A stretch of 64,000 nt of DNA from Burkholderia sp. Ac-20365 (GCF_017104715.1 NZ_JAAGPI010000009.1:62001-126000), one strand, 5' to 3'; shown: positions 38,191 to 47,277, counted from the first letter of the stretch. Numbers and translations: made by a program. The notes: generated from the letters alone by a model not told the origin.

Positions 38191-38835
38191 ATGATTCGAG
38201 TCTTGATAGCCGACGATCATGCGATCGTCCGGGGCGGATTCAGGCAGTTCGTCGCCGACGAGCCCGACATGTGCGTCGCGGCCGAAGCGGCGACGGGCGA
38301 CGAGACGATTCGCCTCGTGCGCGAGCAGCCGGACGGCGAGCCGTTCGACGTCGTGCTGCTCGACATTGCGATGCCCGACAAGAACGGCATCGATACATTG
38401 CGCGTGATCCGCCAGATGCGGCCGGATCAGGGCGTGCTGATCCTGTCGGGCTATCCGGAGAGCCAGTACGCGATCAACCTGCTGCGCGCGGGCGCAAACG
38501 GCTATCTGAACAAGGACTGCGAGCCGGATGAGATCGTGCGCGCGATCCGTTCGGTTGCGCGCGGGCATCGTTATCTGTCGGAGGCTGTCGCCGATACGCT
38601 CGCGAACAGCCTCGACAAGCCCGCCTCCGCGCATCCGCACGAGCAGTTGTCGGAGCGGGAGTTCCAGATCTTCTGCAAGCTCGCGTCCGGACAGATTCCA
38701 ACCGATATCGCCGGGGAACTGCATCTGTCGGTGAAGACAGTCAGCACGTACCGCGCTCGCGTGCTGGAGAAAATGCAGATGACGAACAACGCGGACATGA
38801 CGTACTACGCGATCAAGAATGGACTGATCGAGTGA
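38191..38835 (+). CDS. Response regulator, NarL/FixJ family
   Basis: A 214-residue two-domain regulator. The receiver domain has Asp8/Asp9, the phosphoacceptor Asp58 in VVLLDIAMPDKNG, and Lys108 in GYLNKD. The LuxR-type helix-turn-helix begins near residue 150 (LSEREFQIFCKLASG...SVKTVSTYRARVLEKM). It is the most plausible partner of the HisKA_3 kinase at 35.3-36.8 kb. A receiver-only protein follows 33 bp downstream. The targets are unknown; the ferritin and DUF1328 genes nearby are candidates. Confidence 0.92.
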   Translation: MIRVLIADDHAIVRGGFRQFVADEPDMCVAAEAATGDETIRLVREQPDGEPFDVVLLDIAMPDKNGIDTLRVIRQMRPDQGVLILSGYPESQYAINLLRAGANGYLNKDCEPDEIVRAIRSVARGHRYLSEAVADTLANSLDKPASAHPHEQLSEREFQIFCKLASGQIPTDIAGELHLSVKTVSTYRARVLEKMQMTNNADMTYYAIKNGLIE

Positions 38836-38868
38836 CGCCGTGACAATCATGCGCATGGAACGCCACCG

Positions 38869-39300
38869 ATGAACGCCGACTCCGCCACCGCATGCAACGA
38901 TACCGGCCACGCGCCGTTGCGTGTGCTGCTGATCGAGGATTCACCGCTGATCCGGCGCAGCATCGTCGAAGCGATCGATGCGTCCGGCTCGATGCAGGTG
39001 GCCGCGCACGCCGAGTCCGCCGATGAGGCGATCGCGTTGCTCGACGGCGAAGCGTTCGATGCCGTGATCGTCGACCTGCAGCTCAAAGGCGGATCGAGTG
39101 TGCCGGTGCTTGCGTATATGCAGAAGGAAGGGCTGATCGAGTCGACCTTTGCCGCTGTGCTCACCAACCATGCGCTGCCGGCGTATCGCGAGCGTTGCCA
39201 GCAGTTTGGCGTGCGCCACTTCTACGACAAGTCGTTCGAGTTCGATCGTGTGATCGATGCGCTGCAGGCGTATGCGCAGGGACGGCTGGAGGAGCGGTAG
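38869..39300 (+). CDS. Stand-alone receiver-domain protein
   Basis: A 143-residue single receiver domain. Asp24 and the phosphoacceptor Asp69 (AVIVDLQLKG), Thr99 in VLTNHA and Lys121 in YDKSFEFD are all present, so it should be phosphorylatable. There is no output domain. It is 33 bp after the NarL-type regulator, suggesting co-transcription. It may act as a phosphate sink or protein-protein switch in the same pathway. It converges with an MFS gene 10 bp away. Confidence 0.88.
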   Translation: MNADSATACNDTGHAPLRVLLIEDSPLIRRSIVEAIDASGSMQVAAHAESADEAIALLDGEAFDAVIVDLQLKGGSSVPVLAYMQKEGLIESTFAAVLTNHALPAYRERCQQFGVRHFYDKSFEFDRVIDALQAYAQGRLEER

Positions 39301-39310
39301 ACGTCGACGC

Positions 39311-40525
39311 TCAATCCGCCCCGCCCGCAGCCGCGATCGGCTCAGGCCGTCCGCGCAGATGATTGAGCCCGGCGAGCGCGGCGAACACCAGGCCGGCAAT
39401 ACCGACACCGACCCAGCCGAACAGCGGCCACACGAACGCACCGACCCCCGAACCCACGGCGCCGCCGATGAAATAGCAGACCATGTACACCGTGTTCACG
39501 CGGCTGCGGGCTTCAGGCTTGAGTGCGTAGATGCGCGACTGATTCGAAATCTGCGCGGCCTGCACGCCGACGTCGAGCACGATCACGCCAATCACGAGAC
39601 CGACGAGGCTGGAACCCGACACCGCGAACACGATGAACGACAGCGCGACCAGCGCGATCGACAGTGACACGATCGCGCGCGGCCCGCGCCGGTCGGCGAA
39701 CTTGCCGGCGAGCGGCGCGGCCATCGCGCCCGCCGCGCCAACGATGCCGAACAGGCCTGCCGCCTGCGGCCCATAGTGGAACGGCGCGCCCGCGAGCAGC
39801 AACGCGAGCGTCGACCAGAAGAGGCTGAATCCGGCGAACAGCGCGGCGCCCGTCAGCGAGGCTTCCCGCAGACCGCGCAATTCGACGGCGAGATGCCACA
39901 TCGAGCCGAGCAGCTTGCCGTAGGCGAGCGTCGAGGTCGGCTTGCTGCGCGGCAGCTTCGAGATGATGACAGCCGCGAGCACCAGCGAGCCGAGAATCGA
40001 TGCAACGAACACCGCGCGCCAGCCCAGGTATTGACCGACGAGGCCGGCTGCCGTGCGGGCGAGCAGAATGCCCAGCAGCAGGCCGCTCATCACGGTACCG
40101 ACAGCATGGCCGCGCTGCGACGGCGGCGCGAGTTCGGCTGCGAACGGCACAGCCTGTTGCGCGATGGTCGCGAGGATGCCGATCGCGAGGCTCGCGACAG
40201 CGAGCACGGCGAGATTCGGGGCGGCCGCCGCGAACAGCAGCGCGACGCACAGGCCCGCGATCTGCATCAGGATCAGCCTGCGGCGATCGAAACGGTCACC
40301 GAGTGGGGCGAGCAGCAGCATGCCGGCTGCGTAGCCGAGCTGGGTGATCGACGGCACCACGCCGATCCACGATGCACTGAGCGGAAACGACTGGCGAAAG
40401 CCGTCGAGCAGCGGCTGGTTGTAATAGATGTTCGCAACCGACACACCGGCAATGGTCGCAAGCAGCAGCAACAGGCCGCGCAGCGTTCGGTCGGACGGGG
40501 TGTGATCGGAGGCGGGAGTGGACAT
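39311..40525 (-). CDS. MFS transporter
   Basis: A 404-residue major-facilitator protein with twelve predicted helices. The first helix pair (VANIYYNQPLLDGFRQSFP) and the loop LGDRFDRRRLILMQ are typical of the YnfM/DHA1-like exporter group. The substrate is unknown. It is monocistronic, with its end 10 bp from the convergent receiver gene and its start about 95 bp from the end of the phosphodiesterase gene. Confidence 0.85.
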   Translation of the reverse strand: MSTPASDHTPSDRTLRGLLLLLATIAGVSVANIYYNQPLLDGFRQSFPLSASWIGVVPSITQLGYAAGMLLLAPLGDRFDRRRLILMQIAGLCVALLFAAAAPNLAVLAVASLAIGILATIAQQAVPFAAELAPPSQRGHAVGTVMSGLLLGILLARTAAGLVGQYLGWRAVFVASILGSLVLAAVIISKLPRSKPTSTLAYGKLLGSMWHLAVELRGLREASLTGAALFAGFSLFWSTLALLLAGAPFHYGPQAAGLFGIVGAAGAMAAPLAGKFADRRGPRAIVSLSIALVALSFIVFAVSGSSLVGLVIGVIVLDVGVQAAQISNQSRIYALKPEARSRVNTVYMVCYFIGGAVGSGVGAFVWPLFGWVGVGIAGLVFAALAGLNHLRGRPEPIAAAGGAD

Positions 40526-40620
40526 GACGCGGTAGGCGGCACGAGGCCGGCCGAAGAAGGTCGGGCGTGCCGATCATACCGGAGCGGCGTCGATCGTGCT
40601 CGACGTCGCTCCGGCGCACG

Positions 40621-41448
40621 TCAGTCGATCAATGCGCCCTCGGGCTCGTAGAACGGATACGGGCCGTCTGCATCGTCGACGTACGCATGGTGCGTGATCA
40701 GCCCGTTCACGCTGTCGTAGCGGTGCAGCGCGAAGGCGGGCGGCTCCATCACGAATGCCGACGGCGCATCGTCACGCAGATCGAGTGCGACCTGATGGGC
40801 GGGCGCGGGCACTGCTGAAGCGATCGTGCCACCGAAACGCACGAACATCGGACGGTGCACATGTCCGCAGATGACGCGTTCGACGTTTGCATATCGCGCG
40901 ATGAGCTTTGCGAGTTTGTCTGCCGACGTCGGTTCGAGACGCAGTGCGTCCATGTGACCGATGCCCGACACGAACGGCGGGTGATGCAGGGCAACGATCA
41001 CAGGTTGATCTTTGGACGCTTCGAGTTTTTCCGCTAGCCACGCGAGGCGTGTATCGCAAAGCAGGCCGGCGCTCTGGCCGGGGACCATCGAATCGAGTGC
41101 GATCAGGTGGAGTGGGCCGAGGTCCACGGTGTACTGGACGAACTCTTCGCCTGCTTGCAGTTCTTCGCGATCGCTGAATGTGTCGCGCAGTGCCTGGCGG
41201 TCGTCGTGATTGCCGACTAGCAGGTAGTAGGGGATTGCCAGCGGCGCTAGCAGTGCCTTGAGATGCACGTACTGTTCGGGCTCGCCCTGGTCGACGAGAT
41301 CGCCGGTGATGATCACCGCGTCTGGGCGCGGGTTGAGCGCGTTGAGCCGCGCGACGCAGCGGGTCAGGTAGGCCGCTGTGTCGACCTTGCGGTAGGCCAG
41401 GGCGCCTGGGCGTTTGATGTGGAGATCACTGATCTGGGCTATTAACAT
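40621..41448 (-). CDS. Metallophosphodiesterase, GpdQ-like
   Basis: A 275-residue calcineurin-fold phosphodiesterase. Metal-binding blocks are visible in order: ISDLH (residues 6-10), GDLVDQG, GNHDDR, HHPPFVSGIGHMD and GHVHR. The block HHPP...MD and general layout resemble Enterobacter GpdQ, a glycerophosphodiesterase, as well as CpdA-type cAMP phosphodiesterases. Its orientation matches the ABC importer operon upstream, from which only repeat copy 3 separates it. I infer that it hydrolyses an imported phosphodiester such as glycerophosphodiesters; the substrate is unproven. Confidence 0.82.
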   Translation of the reverse strand: MLIAQISDLHIKRPGALAYRKVDTAAYLTRCVARLNALNPRPDAVIITGDLVDQGEPEQYVHLKALLAPLAIPYYLLVGNHDDRQALRDTFSDREELQAGEEFVQYTVDLGPLHLIALDSMVPGQSAGLLCDTRLAWLAEKLEASKDQPVIVALHHPPFVSGIGHMDALRLEPTSADKLAKLIARYANVERVICGHVHRPMFVRFGGTIASAVPAPAHQVALDLRDDAPSAFVMEPPAFALHRYDSVNGLITHHAYVDDADGPYPFYEPEGALID

Positions 41449-41483
41449 TTTGTGTTCCTATGGGGTGTGCTGGTCTGTGCTGG

Positions 41484-42225
41484 TCTGGTCTGTTCTGTCT
41501 GCGACGCTGTGTTCGGGTTGCTTGGGTTTTCGCTGGCATCCGCGTTTTGTTTTGCCTGCTTCACGCGTCGCCCCTGTGCGGGGCGGCACCTACTTTTCTT
41601 TGCCGCGGCAAAGAAAAGTAGGCAAAAGAAAGCCGCTGAACACCGCCAGTTATTGTTTCTGCCTGAGGGCCCCCAACGGGGCCTCCACTTCAAACGGCAA
41701 CCTGCCTTTCACTGCCCGTTGCCAACGCTCTTATTGGGCGCCTCACCCGCTTCACACTCCCGCGGCGCAACCTGCGCGATCAAATCGCCCGCGTTCTATA
41801 GCGGCAAACTGTGTGTCGGCTTTCGCAGCTTATGCGCTCCACTCCGGACTGAAAAACACGATCGGTGTCGTAAGCGCGCTGAAGTCTGAAGCACTACGAC
41901 CTACACACAGTTTGCCACCTGGGCGGCGCAAACCATTCGCTGCCGTTCGCTGTGCTACGGGTGATCGAAGTGGGTGAGGCGCACGTTCTGAGCGTTGGCA
42001 ACGGACGGGGACTGAGAGGTTGCCGTGTGAAGTGGAGGAACCGTTGGGGGCCCTCAGGCGGAGGTCAAGCACGGGCGGTGTTAGCCCGCTTTCTTTGCTT
42101 ACTTTCTTTGCGGCGGCAAAGAAAGTAAGTGCCGCCCCGCACAGGGGCAACGCCTGAAGCACCAGTAACAAAACGCGGATGCCAGCGAAAGCAAAAGCAA
42201 ACCAAAACCAGAACCAAAACCAAAC
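41484..42225. repeat. Composite inverted-repeat element, copy 3 (B-to-A on plus strand)
   Basis: The third member, oriented like copy 2. B hairpin 41590-41621, A hairpin 42098-42129, outer distance 540 bp. The left end keeps TCTGCGACGCTG; the right outer end has decayed into CAAAACC-type repeats that run directly into the stop codon of the ABC ATPase gene at 42227. It fills the whole gap between two same-strand genes that look functionally linked. Confidence 0.85.
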
Positions 42226-42226
42226 C

Positions 42227-43279
42227 TCACGCAAGTGCAATCAACCCACTGTCAGAGACACAAACCCCCACCACCGTCCCCCGCGCCAACTCCACCCGCC
42301 CGGGAACATCCACAATCAACAAATCAGGCGCCGCATCCCGAATAGTAAGCCTGGTCCGCTCACCAAGAAACGCAGCCCCTTCAACAATCCCGCGCAACTG
42401 TGCGCGATCAAGATCAGAAATCCACGCATCCTCGGGCCGAAAGAACACCTCATCGCCGTGAGGCGTAACACGGGTAGCATGCGTAGGCGGCAAAGGAATC
42501 GAACCACCGCTGGTAGCAAGCACTCCATCCCGAGCCTGTCCCGCCACGCGATTAATCGTCCCGACAAACTGCGCGACATTACGATTCGCCGGCCGATAAT
42601 AAATATCCCGTGGTGTACCAATCTGCTCAATGCGCCCAGCGCTCATCACCACAATCCGATCGCCGAGTTCCATCGCCTCTGCCTGATCGTGCGTGACATA
42701 AACAGTCGTAATCCCAAGTTCGCGCAACAGCGCATTCATCTCGCTACGCAAGGTATCGCGCAAACGCGCATCCAGTGCCGTCAACGGCTCGTCGAGCAAC
42801 AACACCCGTGGCTGCGGCGCAAGCGCCCGGGCAAGCGCAACACGCTGTCGCTGGCCGCCCGAGAGCTGATCGATCGGCTTGTCGGCGTGGTCGGTGAGTC
42901 GCATCATCGCGAGCAATTCGTCGACGCGTTGTCGCGCAACATCCGCCTGCACGCGCTTGATCTTCAGACCATAGTTGATGTTGCCGCGCACCGTGAGATT
43001 CGGAAATAGCGCATAGCTCTGAAACACCATGCCGACCTGACGCTTTTCGATCGGCAGTGCGGTGACGTCCTCGTCACCGAAGGCAACACGACCACCGGCG
43101 TCCGGTTGTTCGAGGCCCGCAATCATCCGCAACGTGGTGGTCTTGCCGCAACCAGACGGGCCGAGCAGAACCAGCGTTTCGCCCGCGCCTATCGAGAGAT
43201 CGAGTGGTTCGAGCACACGCGTGCCGCGAAAGGTCTTCGCGCAACGCGTCAGCGTGACAGGAATGGAAGCAAGTTTCAT
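42227..43279 (-). CDS. ABC transporter ATP-binding protein (polyamine/iron/phosphonate type)
   Basis: A 350-residue ATPase. Walker A GPSGCGKTT, signature LSGGQRQRVALARAL, Walker B VLLLDEPLTALD and switch VYVTHDQAEA are intact. A C-terminal TOBE-like domain (about residues 270-350) is typical of the PotA/FbpC/UgpC group. The start at 43279 overlaps the permease stop by 4 bp (ATGA), indicating translational coupling. It powers the importer of the next three genes. Confidence 0.88.
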   Translation of the reverse strand: MKLASIPVTLTRCAKTFRGTRVLEPLDLSIGAGETLVLLGPSGCGKTTTLRMIAGLEQPDAGGRVAFGDEDVTALPIEKRQVGMVFQSYALFPNLTVRGNINYGLKIKRVQADVARQRVDELLAMMRLTDHADKPIDQLSGGQRQRVALARALAPQPRVLLLDEPLTALDARLRDTLRSEMNALLRELGITTVYVTHDQAEAMELGDRIVVMSAGRIEQIGTPRDIYYRPANRNVAQFVGTINRVAGQARDGVLATSGGSIPLPPTHATRVTPHGDEVFFRPEDAWISDLDRAQLRGIVEGAAFLGERTRLTIRDAAPDLLIVDVPGRVELARGTVVGVCVSDSGLIALA

Positions 43280-44196
43280 GGCTGTGACGTATCGGTGACG
43301 CGCGTTTTCTTCTGCCGCACGTTGCGCTGGCCCGTCGCATCGACGCCAAGCCATTGCATCGCGACGAGCAGCGGCATCGTCATGATGAAAAAGAGAATCG
43401 TGTAAGCGCTGCCGATTTCGATGCGCAGCGATGCATAGGTATCCGCGAGTCCAACGGGCAGTGTTTTCGTTTCAGGCGTGTGCAGCATCCACGTGAGATT
43501 GAATTCGCCGATCGACAACGTGACCACGGCCAAAGCGCCCGCGACGATGCCCGGCCGCACGTTCGGCAACACGATCGTGATGAAGCGTTGAAAGAAGCCT
43601 GCGCCGAGGCTCGCCGCGCCTTCTTCCAGTGTGCGCAATCCCGAACTCGCACATACGGCCGCAACCGCGCGCACCATGAACGGCAGCGTGAACACCACAT
43701 GTCCAACGACGATGAACGCGACGCTCGTGCGGAACATCGAGAAGCCGCCGTACACCACGAGCAGCGCGAGCGCCGACGCAAGGCCCGGCAACGCGATCGG
43801 CAACACGAGAAACTCTTCGATGATGCGCGACATACGCGTCTCGCTGCGCGCAAGCACGTAGCCAGCAGGCACGCCCGTCAGCAATGTGATGACGAGCGTC
43901 GCAAGCGCGACTTCGAGCGAGAGAAACACGGACGCGTGATATTGCGTCCACACTTCGCCGAGCCAGCGCAGCGTAAGTCCGCTCGCAATGCCCTGGAAAT
44001 AGTTGACCGTCAGGCCCGCGAGAATCGACATCACGACGGGCACGATCAGAAACGCGCACAGCAACAGCGTAACGAGCCACTGACCCGCCGCGAGCCATGC
44101 GCGCAGCGAGGGCAGGGCGAACGCGCGCTTGTGCTGCATATCGCGCGCATGGGTTGGTTGAGCAACGGAATTCATACGGGTGTCTTCATTCTGCAT
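43276..44196 (-). CDS. ABC transporter permease, PotC-like
   Basis: A 306-residue membrane subunit with six hydrophobic segments and the coupling loop EEGAASLGAGFFQRFITIVLP. A second ATG at 44175 could be the real start, as neither has a strong ribosome-binding site. It is the second of two permeases in this importer, overlapping the ATPase gene by 4 bp and starting 9 bp after the first permease gene ends. Confidence 0.85.
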   Translation of the reverse strand: MQNEDTRMNSVAQPTHARDMQHKRAFALPSLRAWLAAGQWLVTLLLCAFLIVPVVMSILAGLTVNYFQGIASGLTLRWLGEVWTQYHASVFLSLEVALATLVITLLTGVPAGYVLARSETRMSRIIEEFLVLPIALPGLASALALLVVYGGFSMFRTSVAFIVVGHVVFTLPFMVRAVAAVCASSGLRTLEEGAASLGAGFFQRFITIVLPNVRPGIVAGALAVVTLSIGEFNLTWMLHTPETKTLPVGLADTYASLRIEIGSAYTILFFIMTMPLLVAMQWLGVDATGQRNVRQKKTRVTDTSQP

Positions 44197-44205
44197 GGGA
44201 GTGAG

Positions 44206-45030
44206 TTACGCCGTCGCCGCCACGGCCGAGCCGCTGACGCTGCGCGCGACATACAGCACGATCCACGTGACGATGCCGAGCACGATCGACAGGCCCGCTG
44301 CCGTCACCATGTTCGCGTTGAGCGTGAACTCGGTGTAGATGGTCATCGGCAGCACGTCGATGTCGGTGGCGAGCGTGAACGCAGTGCCGAATGCGCCCAT
44401 CGCGGTTGCGAAGCACACGGCGCCCGCCGCGATCAGCCCCGGCGACAGCGCAGGCAGCACGATGTCGCGCATGATCCGCCACGGCGATGCACCAAGCGAA
44501 CGCGCGGCTTCTTCGAGTGACGCATCGAGCTTCGTCGCGGAAGCCATCACGGTGACGATCACGCGTGGAATCGAGAAGTACAGGTAGCCGATGAAAAGAC
44601 CCGTCATCGAGTACGCGAACACCCACTTGTCTCCCGTGAGCTTCAGCGACAACGCGCCGATCAAACCTTGCCTGCCCGCCAGCATGATCACCATGAAGCC
44701 GACCACGACGCCCGGAAACGCGAGCGGAAATGTCAGCAGCGCGAGCAGGGTGCGCTTGCCGGGAAACTCGCGGCGCGCGAGCAGCAGCCCCGAGATCACC
44801 GACAGCGCGAGCGTCGTCGCCGTGACGGCCGCGGACAGCACGACCGTCGCGAACAGGCTCTTCATGTAGCGCGCGTTCGCAAGCATCGCGCCGTAGGTCT
44901 TCAGCAGATGACCGTCGGCGCTGACCTGCACGAGCGCCGTCATCGGCAGCAGCCAGAACGCGATGAACACGGCGAGCGCCGGCGCGATCAACGCGATGCG
45001 CCAGCGCAGCGGGAACGTGATGTCGTTCAA
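44206..45030 (-). CDS. ABC transporter permease, PotB-like
   Basis: A 274-residue membrane subunit with six helices and coupling loop EEAARSLGASPWRIMRDIVLP. I place the start at a TTG (45030) overlapping the binding-protein stop codon by 4 bp, because the protein then begins NDITFPLRWRIALIAPAL just before the first helix; in-frame ATGs lie much further upstream inside the preceding gene. Such an overlap signals coupled translation. Confidence 0.82.
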   Translation of the reverse strand: MNDITFPLRWRIALIAPALAVFIAFWLLPMTALVQVSADGHLLKTYGAMLANARYMKSLFATVVLSAAVTATTLALSVISGLLLARREFPGKRTLLALLTFPLAFPGVVVGFMVIMLAGRQGLIGALSLKLTGDKWVFAYSMTGLFIGYLYFSIPRVIVTVMASATKLDASLEEAARSLGASPWRIMRDIVLPALSPGLIAAGAVCFATAMGAFGTAFTLATDIDVLPMTIYTEFTLNANMVTAAGLSIVLGIVTWIVLYVARSVSGSAVAATA

Positions 45031-46073
45031 TGCATCACCTGCAGATACTGCTCGCCGAATGCCTGCTGCTTCTCGGCCATCTTGCCGAAGTCCACCGCAT
45101 GGGCGCGTGCGTACTCGCTGGCGGGCAGGAATTTCGACGCGGCGTCGGCCGTCATCGTCTTCGCGCGCACAGGGCGCAGATACGCGTTGGCCCACAGCTT
45201 CTGGCCTTCATCCGACAGCACGAAATCGAGCACCTTCTTGCCGTTCGCGTCGTGCGGCGCGTTCTTCACGAGGCTCATCACGTATGGCACTTCGATCGTG
45301 CCTTCCTTCGGAATCACGAACTCGACGTTCGCATGGTCCTTGTACTTCGCGCGATACGCGTCGAAGTCGTAGTCGAGCAGGATCGGAATTTCACCCGACA
45401 GCACGCGCGCGTAGGCCGTCTGCTTCGGCACGATCGGCTGGTTGGCCTTCAGTTTGGCGAACCAGTCGAGGCCCGGCTTGAAGTTGTCGAAACTGCCGCC
45501 GAGCGCCTGATTCACGGCGACGGCGCCCGCATAGCCGACAAATGCGCTCGACGGATCGAGGTAGCCGATCATGCCCTTGTACTCGGGCTTGAGCAGGTCG
45601 GCCCACGAGCGCGGCACTGGCTTGCCTTCGAGCGCGTCCTTGTTGACGAAGAAACCGAGCGTGCCCGAGTGGATCGCGAACCAGTAGCCCTGCGGATCCT
45701 TCAGATTCGCGGGGATGTCGTTCCAGTTCGCGGGCTTGTACGGCGCGATCACGCCCTTGTCCTTCGCCTGGAATGCCGACGACACGCCCAGATACACGAC
45801 GTCGGCCACGGGGCTCTTCTGCTCGGCCATCAGCTGCGCGATCGACTGGCCGGAGTTCTTGTTATCGAACGGTACATGGATGCCGGTCTTCTGCTGGATC
45901 GCCTGGATCTGGCTCGCCCAGTCGGCCCATTCGGGCGGGCAGTTGTAGCAGATCGCGGTTTCGTCGGCGTGCGCGAATTGCGGCGCAGCCAGCGTCAGCG
46001 CGAACGACGATGCAACCAGCGCGGCGCGCGTGATGCGCAACGCTGCAGTACCGATAAAGGAACGGCGGTTCAC
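45027..46073 (-). CDS. ABC transporter substrate-binding protein (family 1, iron/phosphonate-like)
   Basis: A 348-residue periplasmic binding protein. The N-terminus MNRRSFIG with a following hydrophobic stretch ending near QFAHADET fits a twin-arginine (Tat) signal. The mature part resembles the AfuA/PotD/AEP-binding group (GYWFAIHSGTLGFFVNKDAL, GYLDPSSAFVG). A pair of cysteines in CYNCPPEW is unusual and could form a disulfide. The ligand is not evident; the downstream GpdQ-like enzyme suggests an organic phosphodiester. It is the first gene of the import operon after the regulator. Confidence 0.84.
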   Translation of the reverse strand: MNRRSFIGTAALRITRAALVASSFALTLAAPQFAHADETAICYNCPPEWADWASQIQAIQQKTGIHVPFDNKNSGQSIAQLMAEQKSPVADVVYLGVSSAFQAKDKGVIAPYKPANWNDIPANLKDPQGYWFAIHSGTLGFFVNKDALEGKPVPRSWADLLKPEYKGMIGYLDPSSAFVGYAGAVAVNQALGGSFDNFKPGLDWFAKLKANQPIVPKQTAYARVLSGEIPILLDYDFDAYRAKYKDHANVEFVIPKEGTIEVPYVMSLVKNAPHDANGKKVLDFVLSDEGQKLWANAYLRPVRAKTMTADAASKFLPASEYARAHAVDFGKMAEKQQAFGEQYLQVMH

Positions 46074-46136
46074 GACAGGTCTCCCGAAGGGTGAAAAGGT
46101 TTGTTGAAGAGGGTGGGGCGCGTATTGCGCGTGGTC

Positions 46137-47210
46137 TTACGCGGGTGAGCGGACGATTCGCCCCGACGTTGCGCCCGACGTATCGGAGATCGCGGCGATC
46201 GTCGCGCCTTCGCGCAACGTGTGCGGCAAGGTCAGCGACAACGACGGCGCGTGCAGCGCATCCTCGAAGCCCGAAGGCTGCGAACCGTCGACGCGCGCGA
46301 TCAGGCGCCGCCATGCCGCGCAGCCGATCTCGCGGTTCGGCGCGCACACGCTTGCGAGCGGCGGCGACAGCAGTTCGCCCATCGCGAGGCCGTCGAAGCC
46401 GAGAATCGACATGTCGTCGGGCAGTTGCAGGCGCGCGCGGCGCAGGCCGCGCATCACGACCATCGCGAGCAGATCGTTCGAGCAGAAGAGGGCGGTCGGT
46501 CGGTTCGGGCCTGTGGTCAGGTGGTTGAGCACGGCCGGCGCGAGTTCGTCCGCGTTGAAATCGATTTCAAGGGCAGGCGCAGGCGTGAGACCGGCCTGCT
46601 GCATCGCCTGCGTGTAGCCGAGATGGCGCAGGCGCGCGCGATCCGACGCGGCGAGTGTGCCCGCGAGCATCAGGATGCGGCGATGGCCGTGCGCGATCAG
46701 CATGCGCACGCCGTCATAAGCGGCCTGACGGTTGTCGACGGACACGGACGGGCGGCGCACGGTGTCGTTGTGCATCAGCACATACAGCATGCCGTCGCGG
46801 TCGAGATCATCGAGCAGCGGATGCGTGTCGGCATCGGCGACCGTCAGGATCAGGCCTTCGCAGCGCTGCTCGCGCAGCGTTTCGATTGCGTGGCGTTCGC
46901 GGTCGGCGTCGTATTGCGTGGTCATCAGCATCAGCCGGTAACCTTGCGCCGACGCCAGTTCGTCGATGCCTTGCAGGCATTCGGCGAAGACGGGGTTGGC
47001 AAGCGTCGGCAGCACCACGCCGATCAGGCGCGAGCGCTCGCCGCGCAACTGGCGGCCGAGCGGGCTCGGGCGGAAGTTGAGGGCGTCGATCGACTGACGC
47101 ACTTTTTCGAGGGTCACGGGATTGACCGTATGCGGCGCGTTGATCGCGCGCGAAACAGTCGCGATCGAAAAGCCCGCGTGGGCGGCGACATCCTTGATGG
47201 TGGGCGTCAT
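46137..47210 (-). CDS. LacI-family transcriptional regulator
   Basis: A 357-residue regulator. The N-terminal helix-turn-helix TIKDVAAHAGFSIATVSRAI with a hinge helix (PSPLGRQLRGERS) is followed by a periplasmic-binding-protein-like effector domain. Start 47210 is chosen since the HTH then begins at residue 5. It lies 63 bp upstream of the binding-protein gene on the same strand and probably governs the importer in response to the imported solute or a derivative. A LacI-type palindrome lies upstream of its own gene, suggesting autoregulation. Confidence 0.9.
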   Translation of the reverse strand: MTPTIKDVAAHAGFSIATVSRAINAPHTVNPVTLEKVRQSIDALNFRPSPLGRQLRGERSRLIGVVLPTLANPVFAECLQGIDELASAQGYRLMLMTTQYDADRERHAIETLREQRCEGLILTVADADTHPLLDDLDRDGMLYVLMHNDTVRRPSVSVDNRQAAYDGVRMLIAHGHRRILMLAGTLAASDRARLRHLGYTQAMQQAGLTPAPALEIDFNADELAPAVLNHLTTGPNRPTALFCSNDLLAMVVMRGLRRARLQLPDDMSILGFDGLAMGELLSPPLASVCAPNREIGCAAWRRLIARVDGSQPSGFEDALHAPSLSLTLPHTLREGATIAAISDTSGATSGRIVRSPA

Positions 47211-47263
47211 CGTTGGGTTCCCGTCAGCCTGTGGCACGCGCCATGTCGATGGCAGCGCGCCGT

Positions 47264-47277
47264 TGTAAACGTTTTCG
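47264..47277 (-). promoter_or_regulatory. LacI/GalR-type operator upstream of the regulator gene
   Basis: TGTAAACGTTTTCG (47264-47277) agrees with the family's CpG-centred palindrome TGTAAACGTTTACA at 12 of 14 positions. It is 54 bp upstream of the LacI gene start. I found no second copy in the 63-bp gap before the binding-protein gene, so control might act through one regulator-plus-importer transcript. Confidence 0.5.
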
